Positions 11,330 to 22,976 of a DNA stretch of 64,000 bases are shown in pieces. Origin of the DNA: Siphonodentalium dalli (Eukaryota; Mollusca; Scaphopoda; Gadilida; Siphonodentaliidae); contig CP136061.1 in the NCBI GenBank assembly GCA_032622095.1, positions 18,540,991 to 18,604,990 on the forward strand, in the 5' to 3' direction. The position numbers were made by a program, and so were the translations under genes. A model generated the notes under the pieces. It worked only from the letters and a program-made list of their open reading frames with translations. It had not been told where the DNA came from and ran no database searches. Every line of letters begins with the position of its first letter. Position 1 is the first letter of the stretch.

Positions 11330-13320
11330 ACAGAAATTCATATACAGCTGTTTACAGTGAATTCCCCCCGCAAATCTGCTTTAGTGTTAAAAGGGGTGGG
11401 TGTCCAAAAATAATCGGAAAAATTTGGACGCATGGTGGGTGGGGGTCCCAACAAGGGTCGAAAGTAAAAAAACAGCATACGTGCCTGAAAATGTTTTCTG
11501 ACCCCCCCCCCGGAGGGCATTTACCAGTACAGGTAGTCAAGGGCTCTGTCTGTCCGAGCATATCACCTTGTAACTCGGGTGTTGATTATCAGAGTTTGTT
11601 ATCTTTTGTCATGGTGAAAGCACAGGTTGGTACCTACATTAGTTAGGCTAATTATTCAAGGTACCGGTATGTAACTTTGTTCCAAAATGTTGTACGAGAA
11701 ATGTCGATTTCATGACAATTAGGTGTTGGATATTTATTTTTATCTATAATTGTAGATGTATAGTGCAGAAATTTAGCACCTGTGGACCTGGTTGAATTTT
11801 TCTGTGGTTCGATGGATCACATCCATCCTCAAGCTACTTATGTCATTTACTGGCATTTGTTTATAATGTGTAGGGGTAGATCGCTTGAGACCCCACCACA
11901 GTTCAATTCACACCAGGTTCTCAGCTTCAGATTACGTTGGCCATGTAATTTTACGATTAAACCGTAAATTCACATTACGATGATGTTGTAATTTTACGAT
12001 AGTTTTTCTGTCATAATATTACGATCATTTTGTAAATATACGATCAAATTTGTAAATGTCAGATTACGTTGATCTCGTAATTTTACGACAGTTACTGATG
12101 GTCCAATTCCTGCCAACAGTTTCTGTCGTAATATTACAATGAAATTTTTTTGAGTGTATGATCATTTACATATACCGGTATGATTTTTGTAATTGTGGTT
12201 AATTAATCATCAAATCCTACGAAAGATTAACAAGCGGGCGCAAATTACGTTTACGTATCATCATATTACTATACTATTAGTATATTCTTGAGGAAATACT
12301 TCGTCATTCGAAACGATATATCTGACAAAAGCTAGCAAGTATACGTGAGATTTTAGGACAGTAAATTCGCGAGAAAGTAATTTTAAGGTTATTTATATAT
12401 CGTGATTTCTCATTTTAAATTATTCCACACATTGTATGTTGATATATGTTGTATTTATAATATGTGCAATAGTTTCTGTGTATTTTGCATTAAATCGTAT
12501 CTTATCTCATCTATACAGGTACAGTGTAAAGATGGGGAGCAGGACGTTTCGGCACCACTCGTTTTCTTGACGTTTCGGCACCTGGGTTTTCGACACTTGG
12601 TTCGGCCCAAGCACTTGGCGTTTCGGCACTTGATTTGTTGTGTCGGCAGTCACTTGCGAATTAGTTTTGTAATTAGGTAATATTGTCTTGATTAATGAAG
12701 AAAGCATCCATGGATCCCACCGTCTCTGGTTTTTATTAAAATTAGTAAACATTTCCAAATGCCGTTCAATAGGCCCATGACTTGAAGTATATGCAGACAG
12801 ATCTTGTAATTTAGGGGAAAAAATAGATATATCCATAGAACAGTAAATAAATGAGTGTTGTACTACAACGCGGACTGTCTATAGCATGAGCAAGCTTAGA
12901 GATACAAATGTATCAATATTTTCAACATTTCGGACAGCAGTGTGATAAACCTTATACGCTCTTTATTGTCTCAATTATCAGGAAATTTAGACTTAACAAG
13001 GAACGCTCTTTATTTTTCCATGCGCTAAGTGACCGAACCGAAAACCCAAGTGCCAAGACGACCAGGTGCCGAAACGTCCAGCATTCGTAAAGATGTTTGG
13101 ATTGAAGGGCGGAATGTCAGTGGTTCGATCGCGGACACGAGCAACAACCCGCTGCCATATTTGCCATGTGCACCACAAGAACCTAGCAACAATCCAACCA
13201 ACGCATGCATCCAGTTAGAGGATGGGGCCGAGACTGCAGTAACCAGTTAGCGGTGATGCCATGTGTAAATGTCGAGCATTACATATGCCGCCAGTGGAGA
13301 GGAAAACCCGGCAACATGTG
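11330..13320. other. Gene-free interval with short inverted motifs
   Basis: No gene was recognised. AT-rich sequence at 11935-12140 repeats CGTAATTTTACGA-like motifs on both strands. At 12540-12625 a GTTTCGGCAC motif recurs and returns inverted at 13028-13080, which suggests a decayed foldback element. Several short open frames here lack start or splice support. Confidence 0.4.
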
Positions 13321-13327
13321 ACATTTT

Positions 13328-13738
13328 AGATTATGCCCCGAATCTCTAGTCTAGATACGCCCGTAGAATCATGTTCCATCAGTACATGTACAGTACAGAG
13401 TTAATACTTGTTCCTCAATTATCTACTTCGCAATAGGGGACGGTCGGAGCTCGAGATCGCATGCTTTTCAGAGACTTTTGTGAGCATATATCGCAATAAA
13501 CATTGAATTAATTAACCAGAAGAAATTCCATAATTCTAAGCGACGATAATCAAAATCGCTCACAAAGTCCCTTAAATCGTATAACTTCGGGTTTGGTACC
13601 TCACCTACAGTGGCGAACATTATTAGGGAACAGATAGTAATTTTTCGACTTTATAAGGTTCCATGTCAAAAAAGTTCCCTGGTTTGGTGGAATATGATCT
13701 CTGCGGACATTAACCAGCCTCATGTCATGATCTAGATT
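13328..13738. mobile_element. MITE family 5, copy A
   Basis: The ends are imperfect inverted repeats around TACGCCCGTAGA...ATCATGTTCC (left) and GGAATATGATCTCTGCGGAC (right). Internal strings such as TTAATACTTGTTCC and ACATTATTAGGGAACAG are shared with the larger copy at 57829-58902. No coding content. Confidence 0.6.
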
Positions 13739-14049
13739 ATTCATGACTCAAAGCATAAATATAATATAATTTGATATTTCGGCGAAACTCCTGTTGTCAT
13801 TGACAGTTACGTGCATGACCGTTGGTGTTGGCGTTGGTCTGGTAGCGGGCATTCTTACTATACAGTGACAAATCTGACAATTTAACTGTAAACACATTCG
13901 ACAATAGGTAACATATATCGGTGTGAATTGTGGCAGACATCAAACGTTACCCGGGTACTGACATACTGCCTACATTTATGGGACGAATTATGAAACAAAG
14001 TAATAAAACCAAGAGTGATATATGGCGTGACCGCGAAATGGAGGAGTCC

Positions 14050-15170
14050 TATAGGCCTCCTTTATGCCTCGATCATGTATATAGGCCTCCGTTAGGCCTC
14101 AGACGACCAGACGCATGTATATAGTCCTCTTTAGGCGTCGAGCCATATATATAGCCCCCTTTTATGCCTCGAGCGATCGGACGCATGGGTATAGGCCCCC
14201 TTTATGCCTCGAGCGATCGGACGCATGTATTTAGGCCTCCTTATGCATCGAGCCATATATAAGCTCCCCTTTTATGCCTCGAGCGATCGGACGCATGTAT
14301 TTAGGCCTCCTTAGGCATCGAGCCATATATATAGCCCTCCGTTATGCCTCGAGCGATCGGACGCATGGGTATAGGCCCCCGTTATGCCTCGAGCGACCGG
14401 CCGCATGGGTATAGGCCCCCTTTATGCCTCGAGCGATCGGACGCATGGGTATAGGCCCCCTTTATGCATCGAGCGATCGGACGCATGTATATAGGCCTCC
14501 TTAGGCATCGAGCCATATATATAGCCCTCCTTTATGTATCGAGCGATCGGACGCATGGGTATAGGCCCCCTTTATGCCTCGAGCGATCGGACGCATGTAT
14601 TTAGGCCTCCTTATGCATCGAGCCATATATAAGCTCCCCTTTTATGCCTCGAGCGATCGGACGCATGGGTATAGGCCCCTTTATGCCTCGAGCGATCGGA
14701 CGCATGTATTTAGGCCTCCTTATGCATCGAGCCATATATAAGCTCCCCTTTATGTATCGAGCGACCGGCCGCATGGGTATAGGCCCCCTTTATGCCTCGA
14801 GCGACCGGCCGCATGGGTATAGGCCCCCTTTATGCCTCGAGCGATCGGACGCATGGGTATAGGCCCCCTTTATGCCTCGAGCGATCGGACGCATGTATTT
14901 AGGCCTCCTTATGCATCGAGCCATATATATAGCCCCCTTTTATGCCTCGAGCGATCGGACGCATGGGTATAGGCCCCTTTATGCCTCGAGCGATCGAACG
15001 CATGTATTTAGGCCTCCTTATGCATCGAGCCATATATAAGCTCCCCTTTATGTATCGAGCGACCGGCCGCATGGGTATAGGCCCCCTTTATGCCTCGAGC
15101 GATCGGACGCATGTATATAGGCCTCCTTAGGCATCGAGCCATATATATAGCCCTCCTTTAGGGCTCGAGT
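14050..15170. repeat. Satellite-like array, 40-bp unit with a second variant unit
   Basis: The main unit is about 40 bp, containing TTTATGCCTCGAGCGATCGG followed by ACGCATGGGTATAGGCCCCC. A second type contains TTATGCATCGAGCCATATAT with AAGCTCCCC. The two types alternate in blocks, giving higher-order structure. Open frames across it come from the repeat and are not genes. The array is rich in XhoI-type CTCGAG and CGATCG motifs. Confidence 0.9.
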
Positions 15171-15174
15171 GGAA

Positions 15175-15850
15175 GTAGGGTGCTCACCCAGTCTATTGAA
15201 TATATTAACCTCGCTTCGTCCAAACATCAGGATGTGGAATGTCCACACTATTTCGATATCAGAAATGAATATTTCCAAATTGTTTGTTGACATCACAGAA
15301 ATTTTACAAGTATGTCAAACGGTCCGAAATTTAATGTTATACTGAATAATCATAACCATGACATAAGCAGCAAAATCTGCAACGTGATCAGACTCTTCTG
15401 TGATACGTGTTCTGAATATATATTATGCATGTCATCACACGATAAATATACATGTAGCTAGACATGTCATGTTCACATGTAATTACTCATTAATTAATTC
15501 CATGCAGCAGTTTGCCACTACCAAATTACTAACTTTTAGTCTGCTCAATTATGTTGCTATCCTTAGTAAATCGCTATCAATGATATAACTATGTCCTGGG
15601 TATAGTTTAAACATAGTTATTTGTCGTAATTCATAGACGTGTCGTAATTCGTATATATGTGACATCATAATATGACCATAGGGAATAATATATAGACATA
15701 TTCACTTATATTCATTATTGAGAATATTCTACCGACATACATGTTAGGTGTCATTTCTACACTATAATTCATACAGATTTGTTCTAAGGACGTAGGTACT
15801 ATACTTTGTTTTCTATACTTATTGGCACGCATGGAACACAAACACTCGAA
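15175..15850. other. AT-rich gene-free interval
   Basis: Nothing recognisable. It lies immediately downstream (minus sense) of the mucin-like exon and could hold its 3' UTR, but no clear polyadenylation signal was found. Confidence 0.35.
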
Positions 15851-15856
15851 TAATAA

Positions 15857-18048
15857 CTAAGTTAAATTTAAAGATTTAACGCTATACGTCGTTAAAACAT
15901 TATTGGCATACGAACCGTTTGTTGTAGGCGATGCGGTAGTTGTAGGCGCAGCGGTGGTTGTAGGACCAGCGGTAGTTGTAGGCGCAGAGGTAGTTGTAGG
16001 CGCAGCGGTGGTTGTAGGAGCAGCGGTGGTTGTAGGCGCAGCAGTAGTTGTAGGAGCAGCGGTAATTGTAGGCGCGGCGGTAGTTGTAGGATCAGCGGTG
16101 GTTATAGGAGCAGCGGTGGTTGTAGGCGCAGCGGTAGTTGTAGGAGCAGCGGTAGTTGTAGGCGCTGTGGTAGTTGTAGGCGCAGCTGTGGTTGTAGGAG
16201 CAGCGGTGGTTGTAGGCGCAGCGGTAGTTGTAGGAGCAGCGGTGGTTGTAGGCGCGGCGGTGGTTGTAGGTACAACAGTGGTTGTAGGAGCAGCGGTCGT
16301 TGTAGGCGCAGCGGCGGTTGTAGGCTCGGCGGTAGTTGTAGGCGCAGCGGCGGTTGTAGGAGCAGCTGTGGTTGTAGGCTCGGCGGTAGTTGTAGGCGCA
16401 GCTGTGGTTGTAGGCTCGGCGGTAGTTGTAGGCGCAGCGGTGGTCGTAGGAGCAGCGGTGGTTGTAGGTTCGGCGGTAGTTGTAGGCGGAGAGGTGGTTG
16501 TAGACGCGGCGGTAGTTGTAGGCGCAGCGGTGGTTGTAGGAGCAGCGGTGGTTGTAGGCGCAGCTGTGGTTGTAGGAGCAGCGGTGGTTGTAGGCGCAGC
16601 GGTGGTTGTAGGCTCGGCGGTAGTTGTAGGCGCAGCGGTGGTTGTAGGCGCAGCTGTGGTTGTAGGCTCGGCGGTAGTTGTAGGCGCAGCGGTGGTCGTA
16701 GGAGCAGCGGTGGTTGTAGGTTCGGCGGTAGTTGTAGGCGGAGAGGTGGTTGTAGACGCGGCGGTAGTTGTAGGCGCAGCGGTGGTTGTAGGCGCAGCTG
16801 TGGTTGTAGGAGCAGCGGTGGTTGTAGGCGCAGCGGTGGTTGTAGGCTCGGTGGTAGTTGTAGGCGCAGCGGTGGTTGTATGTGCAGCGGTGGTTGTAGG
16901 CGCAGCTGTGGTTGTAGTAGCAGCGGTGGTTGTAGGTTCGGCGGTAGTTGTAGGCGGAGAGGTGGTTGTAGACGCGGCGGTAGTTGTAGGCGCAGCAGTG
17001 GTTGTAGGAGCAGCGGTGGTTGTAGGCGCAGCTGTGGTTGTAGGAGCAGCGGTGGTTGTAGGCGCAGCGGTGGTTGTAGGCTCGGCGGTAGTTGTAGGCG
17101 CAGCGGTGGTTGTAGGCGCAGCTGTGGTTGTAGGCTCGGTGGTAGTTGTAGGCGCAGCGGTGGTCGTAGGAGCAGCGGTGGTTGTAGGTTCGGCGGTAGT
17201 TGTAGGCGGAGAGGTGGTTGTAGACGCGGCGGTAGTTGTAGGCACAGCGGTGGTTGTAGGAGCAGCGGTGGTTGTAGGCGCAGCTGTGGTTGTAGGAGCA
17301 GCGGTGGTTGTAGGCGCAGCGGTGGTTGTAGGCTCGGCGGTAGTTGTAGGCGCAGCGGTGGTTGTAGGAGCAGCGGTGGTTGTAGGCGCAGCTGTGGTTG
17401 TAGGAGCAGCGGTGGTTGTAGGCGCAGCGGTGGTTGTAGGCTCGGCGGTAGTTGTAGGCGCAGCTGTGGTTGTAGGAGCAGCGGTGGTTGTAGGCTCGGC
17501 GGTAGTTGTAGGCGCAGCTGTGGTTGTAGGAGCAGCGGTGGTTGTAGGCGCAGCGGTGGTTGTAGGTTCAGCTGTAGTTGTAGGAGCAGCGATAGTTGTA
17601 GGCGCAGTGGTAGTTGTAGGAGCAGCAGTGATTGTAGGCGCAGCGGTAATTGTAGGAGCAGCAGTGGTTGTAGGCACGATTGTAGTTGCAGGAACAGCGG
17701 TGGTTGTAGGAGCAGCGGTAGTTGTAGGCGCAGTGTTAGTTGTAGCCGCAGCGGTTGTTGTAGGAACATCGGTAGTTGTAGGAGCAGGTGTTGTTGTATG
17801 CGCGGCTGTTGTCGTTGGTGCGGCTGTTGTCGTTGGCCCAGCGATGGTTGCAGGTGTAGTTGTAGGCGCAGTGGCGGTTGTAGGACCGGCGGCGGTTGTA
17901 GATTCAGCGGTAGTTGAAGGCGCAGTGGTGGTTGTAGGCGAAGCGGTGGTTGTAGGAGCAGCGGTAGTTGTAGTCGCCGTTGTGGTTGCAGGAGAGGCTG
18001 TGGTTGTAGGAACAGCGGTTGTTTTAGGTGCAGCGGTGGTTGTAGGTA
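15857..18048 (-). CDS. Mucin-like Pro/Thr/Ala repeat exon
   Basis: Read on the minus strand this is an uninterrupted frame of about 730 codons made of a six-residue repeat, mostly PTTTAA, with PTTTAE, STTTSP and PTTTTA variants. Such Thr/Pro-rich tracts are sites of dense O-glycosylation in secreted or surface mucins. The frame starts after a stop at about 18061, and the last AG before it opens (CTGTTGTAG, 18049) would give an exon start at 18048 needing a phase-1 donor. It ends ...NGSYANNVL...SLNLT and stop at 15857, or at a possible donor AAACG|GTTCGT at 15916. Base changes between units fall mainly on third positions, which supports translation. The plus strand is also open (VVVGAA repeat), so strand choice rests on composition and splice context. 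It may be the tail of the gene begun at 34860. Confidence 0.5.
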
Positions 18049-18050
18049 CT
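15915..18050. repeat. 18-bp coding-type minisatellite, about 118 copies
   Basis: The unit on the plus strand is GCGGTGGTTGTAGGCGCA, with variants. Block patterns (GGCGGAGAGGTGG followed by TTGTAGACGCGG) recur at about 16485, 16735, 16955 and 17205. Their spacing of roughly 220-250 bp indicates a higher-order unit spread by unequal exchange. Confidence 0.9.
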
Positions 18051-18270
18051 ACAACAGTTTACACGTTCAAGATACTAGATACAAGGGAAAATGTAGACAA
18101 ATAATTCTCGTTCACATGTGCTTGCTTTGCTGTAATGTCAATATATATTCGCGCATTACCAATAGTAAGGACCTAGGGTAATAAACTATTGACTTATATT
18201 GTATTGAGATTTCCCTAAACTTGTAACTTACAAGTTTTCAAATTTCGTAGTACTGACAGGCGTTCGTTTA

Positions 18271-19375
18271 CACTGAGAAAAACGATAGTCAGTATGACTA
18301 ACTTAGGTTAGTTCTTAGATTTAGGTTAGTTCTCAGACTAACCTGGGTTAACCTTAATGACTCAGTCAGAAGATTAGTTATAATGACTATGGTTTTATTA
18401 GTCATAACGATTGAGACCCATTTAGTCAAATGTCTAAGACTGAAACATTATGTCTAACTGATCTTCGTCACGGGGAAGATGAAAATGTAATTTGGTGGAA
18501 AGTTTGGAAGACTCAACCAGATGATATATCCATATCCATGTATCTTTCAATCAATTATCCTAACATAAATTCCAATACTGGTATTCAATTGGCTCCCTTC
18601 CGAGATGCATACGTGTGGTGTCTATGGAATTAAAACCTTTACACAAATATTGGTGTGGGTGAGGATTTAATATATATGCCATGATGACATCCCAATCACA
18701 TTCGTTCAGTTATATATTTAAAGGAGTTTTCATGCAATATGGATATTAAACATTTAGCAATGAAAATTAAAGGTACCCCATTCCGATTAAACACCCATAA
18801 ATTACTATTTCTTTGGCTTCGGGGGTAAAAATATTTGATTCCAGTCGAGAAACCCACCCATCAAAGCTCAGAGTGATCAGATATAAATTTTTGAAGTTTG
18901 TTATTTCAATTGTTTGTGGCCCAGAAACTCGCCTTCAAACGGATGGTCTCGGTCAAAATTGCGGATGAAGATGGATAATTATAAATACAAGTGGTAATAC
19001 GTCCATATTTCGTTGAACAAAATGTTGATAAATAACACGTTTTTGGGAAATTTGATACCATAGTTGACAGCGGTTAGCATTATTTTGTTGCAATTAATCG
19101 ATTCTGATACTAAAGCGTATTTTGAAGAAATTTTGTTGTTGTATCTTGATGATATGGGGACCCTCTGATCAGATTGAGTACCTTTAAACAAAATTTAAGT
19201 CAGTGTTGTAAATAGAGTGATTCTTCGTATAACTCAGTCACTATGACTAAGACCAGAGAGTCTAAGACCTGGCCCTGGTCATCTTGACTTGTGGAAAGGC
19301 ATATTTAAATGACTACTCCTATAATGCTGATGACTAACCATAAGTTAGTTATATTGACTCGATTAATTCACAGTG
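18271..19375. mobile_element. TA-flanked inverted-repeat element, interrupted by a MITE
   Basis: The left end CACTGAGAAAAACGATAGTC...ATGACTAACTTAGGTTAGT and the right end ACTAACCATAAGTTAGT...AATTCACAGTG are inverted copies over about 45 bp. TA lies on both sides (18269-18270 and 19376-19377), as left by Tc1/mariner-type insertion. MITE family 1 copy B sits inside at 18767-19187, so this element is older than that insertion. No transposase is present. Confidence 0.6.
18767..19187. mobile_element. MITE family 1, copy B
   Basis: Bounded by TTAA at 18767-18770 and 19184-19187, with ends AGGTACCCCATTCCGA and TCAGATTGAGTACCT. It shares the CTTTGGCTTCGGGG and GATTCCAGTCGAG blocks with copy A. Its right half is nearly the same as copy E at 40.64-40.90 kb. 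It is inserted within the 18271-19375 element. Confidence 0.8.
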
Positions 19376-21957
19376 TATAATTATCCACACAGTGTGGAGA
19401 ATGTGACTAACATGCATGAGACGACAGAAAGGCTACTTGTTCTGTTTTCAAAGTAACCGTTACGACCAGCACTATGTTTTTTTATATTTTTTTTTAATAA
19501 TTGTTATTCGAATCAAAAACATGAACATGGATTTACAAACTGTGGCAATAAGGTAATACATTGTTAACATATCTGTTGACAAATAATTGTTTTATTTTTA
19601 TTTTTGGTTGGAATGTGTTGCACATGCAATCTCAGAGTAAAGAATAAGCTACATCTTACCGAGACCCGATTGACATTGATTTGTCAGCAGAGTCTCGGTG
19701 ACACCCAGCCCATTCCACCCCTATAAGATTGCAGGCTCCACATACCCATATGCGTGCTAACAGTTAATGCTACTGAGTAGTATATGATGCTTTATAAAGT
19801 GTAAAGGGATAAATTTCAAGAGTATATACACCCCGTGTACGTGGTACGGCCAAAGCCGAGGAAACGGCCAAAGCCGAGGAAATGGGAAAGTCATTTTCAC
19901 GTATATGATATGGGGATATGTTTGTTTCTCATTGTAAAACAGACATCGAGCATCATATGTGTATGAACACACGAAGCAGAAGTATTTATCCACCAGTTGT
20001 CAATCAGTTTTCCCTGATCAGATCATTAAAAAAAATTTGGCGAATTTTTTCAATGGTGTTTTTGCTTTTGCTCACTCAAATTTTCGAGAACATCCATTCA
20101 CTAGTATACATGTATAGTTACTGGACTTCCACGCTTCCAAAACAAATGCCGGTATATAGTTGAATCTGTCAATGAAGCATAGGATTTGTTAGAATTTAAA
20201 AAATCCGTATCGTTATCAATATCGGCGCGATATGAAGGGACCGCTGTCGGTCCAGAAAGATCCGAAAGGCACAGATGAAGATCCGACCAAACGCCGAGTT
20301 TCTGTGCAGTAAATATGCGTATTACTTAAGGAGTTCTGATGAGTTTTCGAGTGTGTATGTTTATCTGAGACTGATCAATTGGACTGCGAATGACATCGGA
20401 AATATGAATCCATAAGATATTCGAAATATTGTGTGCATATATATTATGAATATGTTTCAATTGAAATTAATTGAACATCCATCTCAGCATTCAGATTTGC
20501 GATCTCAAGAACGTGAATGAATGATGACGCGATGCCTTGATCACTCGCACGTGAATGCTCCCGTGCGCATGCATGCAGCTAATCGGATATTCGTTTAGAT
20601 TAACATGCTTGGAGTTTGTATATAGACCACACATGCTGCACGACACGGCGTTATAATCATGTTTATTGTACAGACTTTATGACTCGTTCCCACTCGAGTA
20701 GACCGTTACGCGACAATGAAACCGAATCATCTTATCGAATATACATATATCGTATATTGCTCCAAATTATGCAATTCTGGCATTTTTAAGAGTCATCAGA
20801 TAAAATTGTAACGAGTCTATCTATGTTAACACACTAAACATCCGAACATATATGTACACACACAACAAAGTTATTTATATTTATAATAAACACTTCACTG
20901 TGGAACATGTGTATACTGCCATGATTGTTATGTGAATATGTAAATTACACTATAGTTTATAACTTTTCTAATTCAGTCCTATAGTACAACATATTTAGTG
21001 GGCATAATATTTACACAAGACTTCATTATGTTATCGGATAGGTTGCATGTACTGTAATTGATATGTATGTTTAACCGAAATGAATCTTATCTTATCAGGG
21101 TCTCCGTCCTGAGTTTGGTTTATGGTTTAAATTGTTATGGATGTTCAGCGTCACGATGACTTTCAATTCGTATTGTTTGCAGATTTAGTTTTCGGCTTGT
21201 TAAGTTCTAGAATTATTCTGTTTCACCTATTTTGAAAAAAACGTAATATTGCTAAGATTTGCACACAACAATCTAAATGAAATTGTGCATAAATCTCCAC
21301 CATTTTGGGAACTATTACATTGGTTCATCGTATATACATGTTTTGTTGTTTTGGTAGATTCAATATGTAAACGTTATCATTCTTAGTTTAACGAGGTCAG
21401 AATTGATTCTTGTTTCGATTAATGGTCTGCAGATATAACCGAAACAAATTATACAACGCCCAGCGTGTTATATGGTAACTTAGAACTGCATAGGCTTAAT
21501 ATGAATATTTATTTCTCATAATGCCACGCGTTATTTCATAAGAGAGTCGCCAAAGTAGACAGTACAATTAAAACGACGGCAAAAGTTTGATATTAATTCC
21601 GACAACCAAGTCATACAGTCGCTGTGACACGTTGTCACTCAAAACAATCTAATTATCGTTTAATCAAATAACGTCTTAAATTCGTCGAGGTTGATTGGCC
21701 AGTGGATCTGTATGCACGCACTGTTCAATTAAACAACCTTTGCAACACGTGGCCTTGTTTATTTCGACTGTATCACGAGTTGTTGGTTTCAATTTCAATT
21801 CTATGCAGATGTTTAACTATATTGGTACTTATGGTACTTGGTATTGTCAGGGCAGTACTACCCGAAGCAATAATGAATGCAATAAGGGGTCTTTTATAAA
21901 ACAATATTTCCGTCTGACATGTGTATTCAAATCACGCTTTCTCCTAAATGTGTGTCC

Positions 21958-22197
21958 TCACTCCGAACAGAGGCTGTGATATGCATGCTTGGAGCGATTG
22001 TGGCTCGTTAATTCTTCTTCTGTTGAAAAAAACTGAGTGCACGCCGAACATTTCGGGGATTTGTCACCAACATGTATTTTAAGATGCCGCTTTAGGTTGT
22101 AATTTGTAGAAAAATATTTTCCGCAAAAGTCGCATCTGGCTTTCCCCAACGCTTCCTCTATAGGCACAATTTCCAATGGCGCGTCTGATTCAGACAT
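21958..22197 (-). CDS. Small two-finger C2H2 zinc-finger protein
   Basis: A 79-aa single-exon frame starts at ATG (22195-22197, context acaccATGT). Residues 22-42 form a C2H2 finger (C-x2-C-x12-H-x3-H, CDFCGKYFSTNYNLKRH...), and residues 50-71 form a second one (C-x2-C-x12-H-x4-H, CSACTQFFS...H...KH), joined by a VGDKSPK linker close to the TGEKP class. Two tandem fingers of this kind usually bind DNA. The first 21 residues are acidic (MSESDAPLEIVPIEEALG). It is the only recognisable coding unit in the core of the 19.8-23.7-kb inverted-repeat element, so it may be cargo of that element, or an exon of a larger host gene caught there. No splice partners were identified. Confidence 0.6.
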   Translation of the reverse strand: MSESDAPLEIVPIEEALGKARCDFCGKYFSTNYNLKRHLKIHVGDKSPKCSACTQFFSTEEELTSHNRSKHAYHSLCSE

Positions 22198-22862
22198 GGT
22201 GTTTCATAATATTAAATTCGAGATGCCACAAAATATCCGCGCAACACATAAGGGACCGGATGAATTGACCGATCAAGGGATTAATTATACTTTAATTAAG
22301 CCTTCAGTGCCCGGTGATTTTATGCCGACTGGCTGTTTTTGCTTTGTTCACAGACAGAGATAATTGTTGTGATTATAGCTCAACTCGTGCAAACATTCAC
22401 GATACCCGATGATGAGTTTTACGTGTCATGCATCAACAATTTATTTGTCTTCAGGGAGAGTATTTGTTTTGTTGTGGGGGGTCTTAACCTCTGTCAAACC
22501 ATTCAACAGAGAACACTGTATACCATAGCACATGGTGGCAGTCAGGCGAGAAATTTCCAATGATAATTCTTATACAAAACATCACAAGAAAAAAAGATAA
22601 ATATTTATACGTGCTCTATCCGCGAACACACTAGGCTACAATTGCATAATTTGGAGCAATACGATATATGTATATTTTTTCGGTTTCATTGTCGCGTAAC
22701 GGTCTACTCGAGTGAGAACGAGTCATAAAGTCTGTACAATAAACATGATTAGAACAAATCGTTGATACGCCGTGTCGTCCGGCATGTGTGGTATATATAC
22801 AAACTCCAAGCATGTTAATACTAAACGAATATCCGATTAGCTGCATGCATGAGAACGGCAGC

Positions 22863-22976
22863 ATTCACGTGCGTGTGATCAAGGCATCGCGTTATCATTC
22901 ATTCACGTGCGTGTGATCAAGGCATCGCGTTATCATTCATTCACGTGCGTGTGATCAAGGCATCGCGTTATCATTC
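22863..22976. repeat. 38-bp tandem triplication inside the right arm
   Basis: Three near-identical copies start at 22863, 22901 and 22939 (ATTCACGTGCGTGTGATCAA then GGCATCGCGTTATCATTC). The left arm has a single equivalent at about 20515-20555, so the expansion happened after the arms formed. Confidence 0.85.

Noticed and set aside
14644-15130. Repetitive MPRAIGRMGIGP-type open frames
   Set aside because: Arise from the 40-bp satellite; they are short, change frame, and have no gene context.
15903-18104. 733-aa plus-strand VVVGAA protein
   Set aside because: Antisense of the Pro/Thr/Ala mucin frame. It begins at a TTG, lacks a signal peptide or splice context, and a ~700-residue Val/Gly/Ala tract is less plausible than a mucin. 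Not completely excluded.
21695-21979. 94-aa plus frame next to the zinc-finger ORF
   Set aside because: Overlaps the 3' end of the C2H2 ORF on the other strand, with no domain or conserved pattern.
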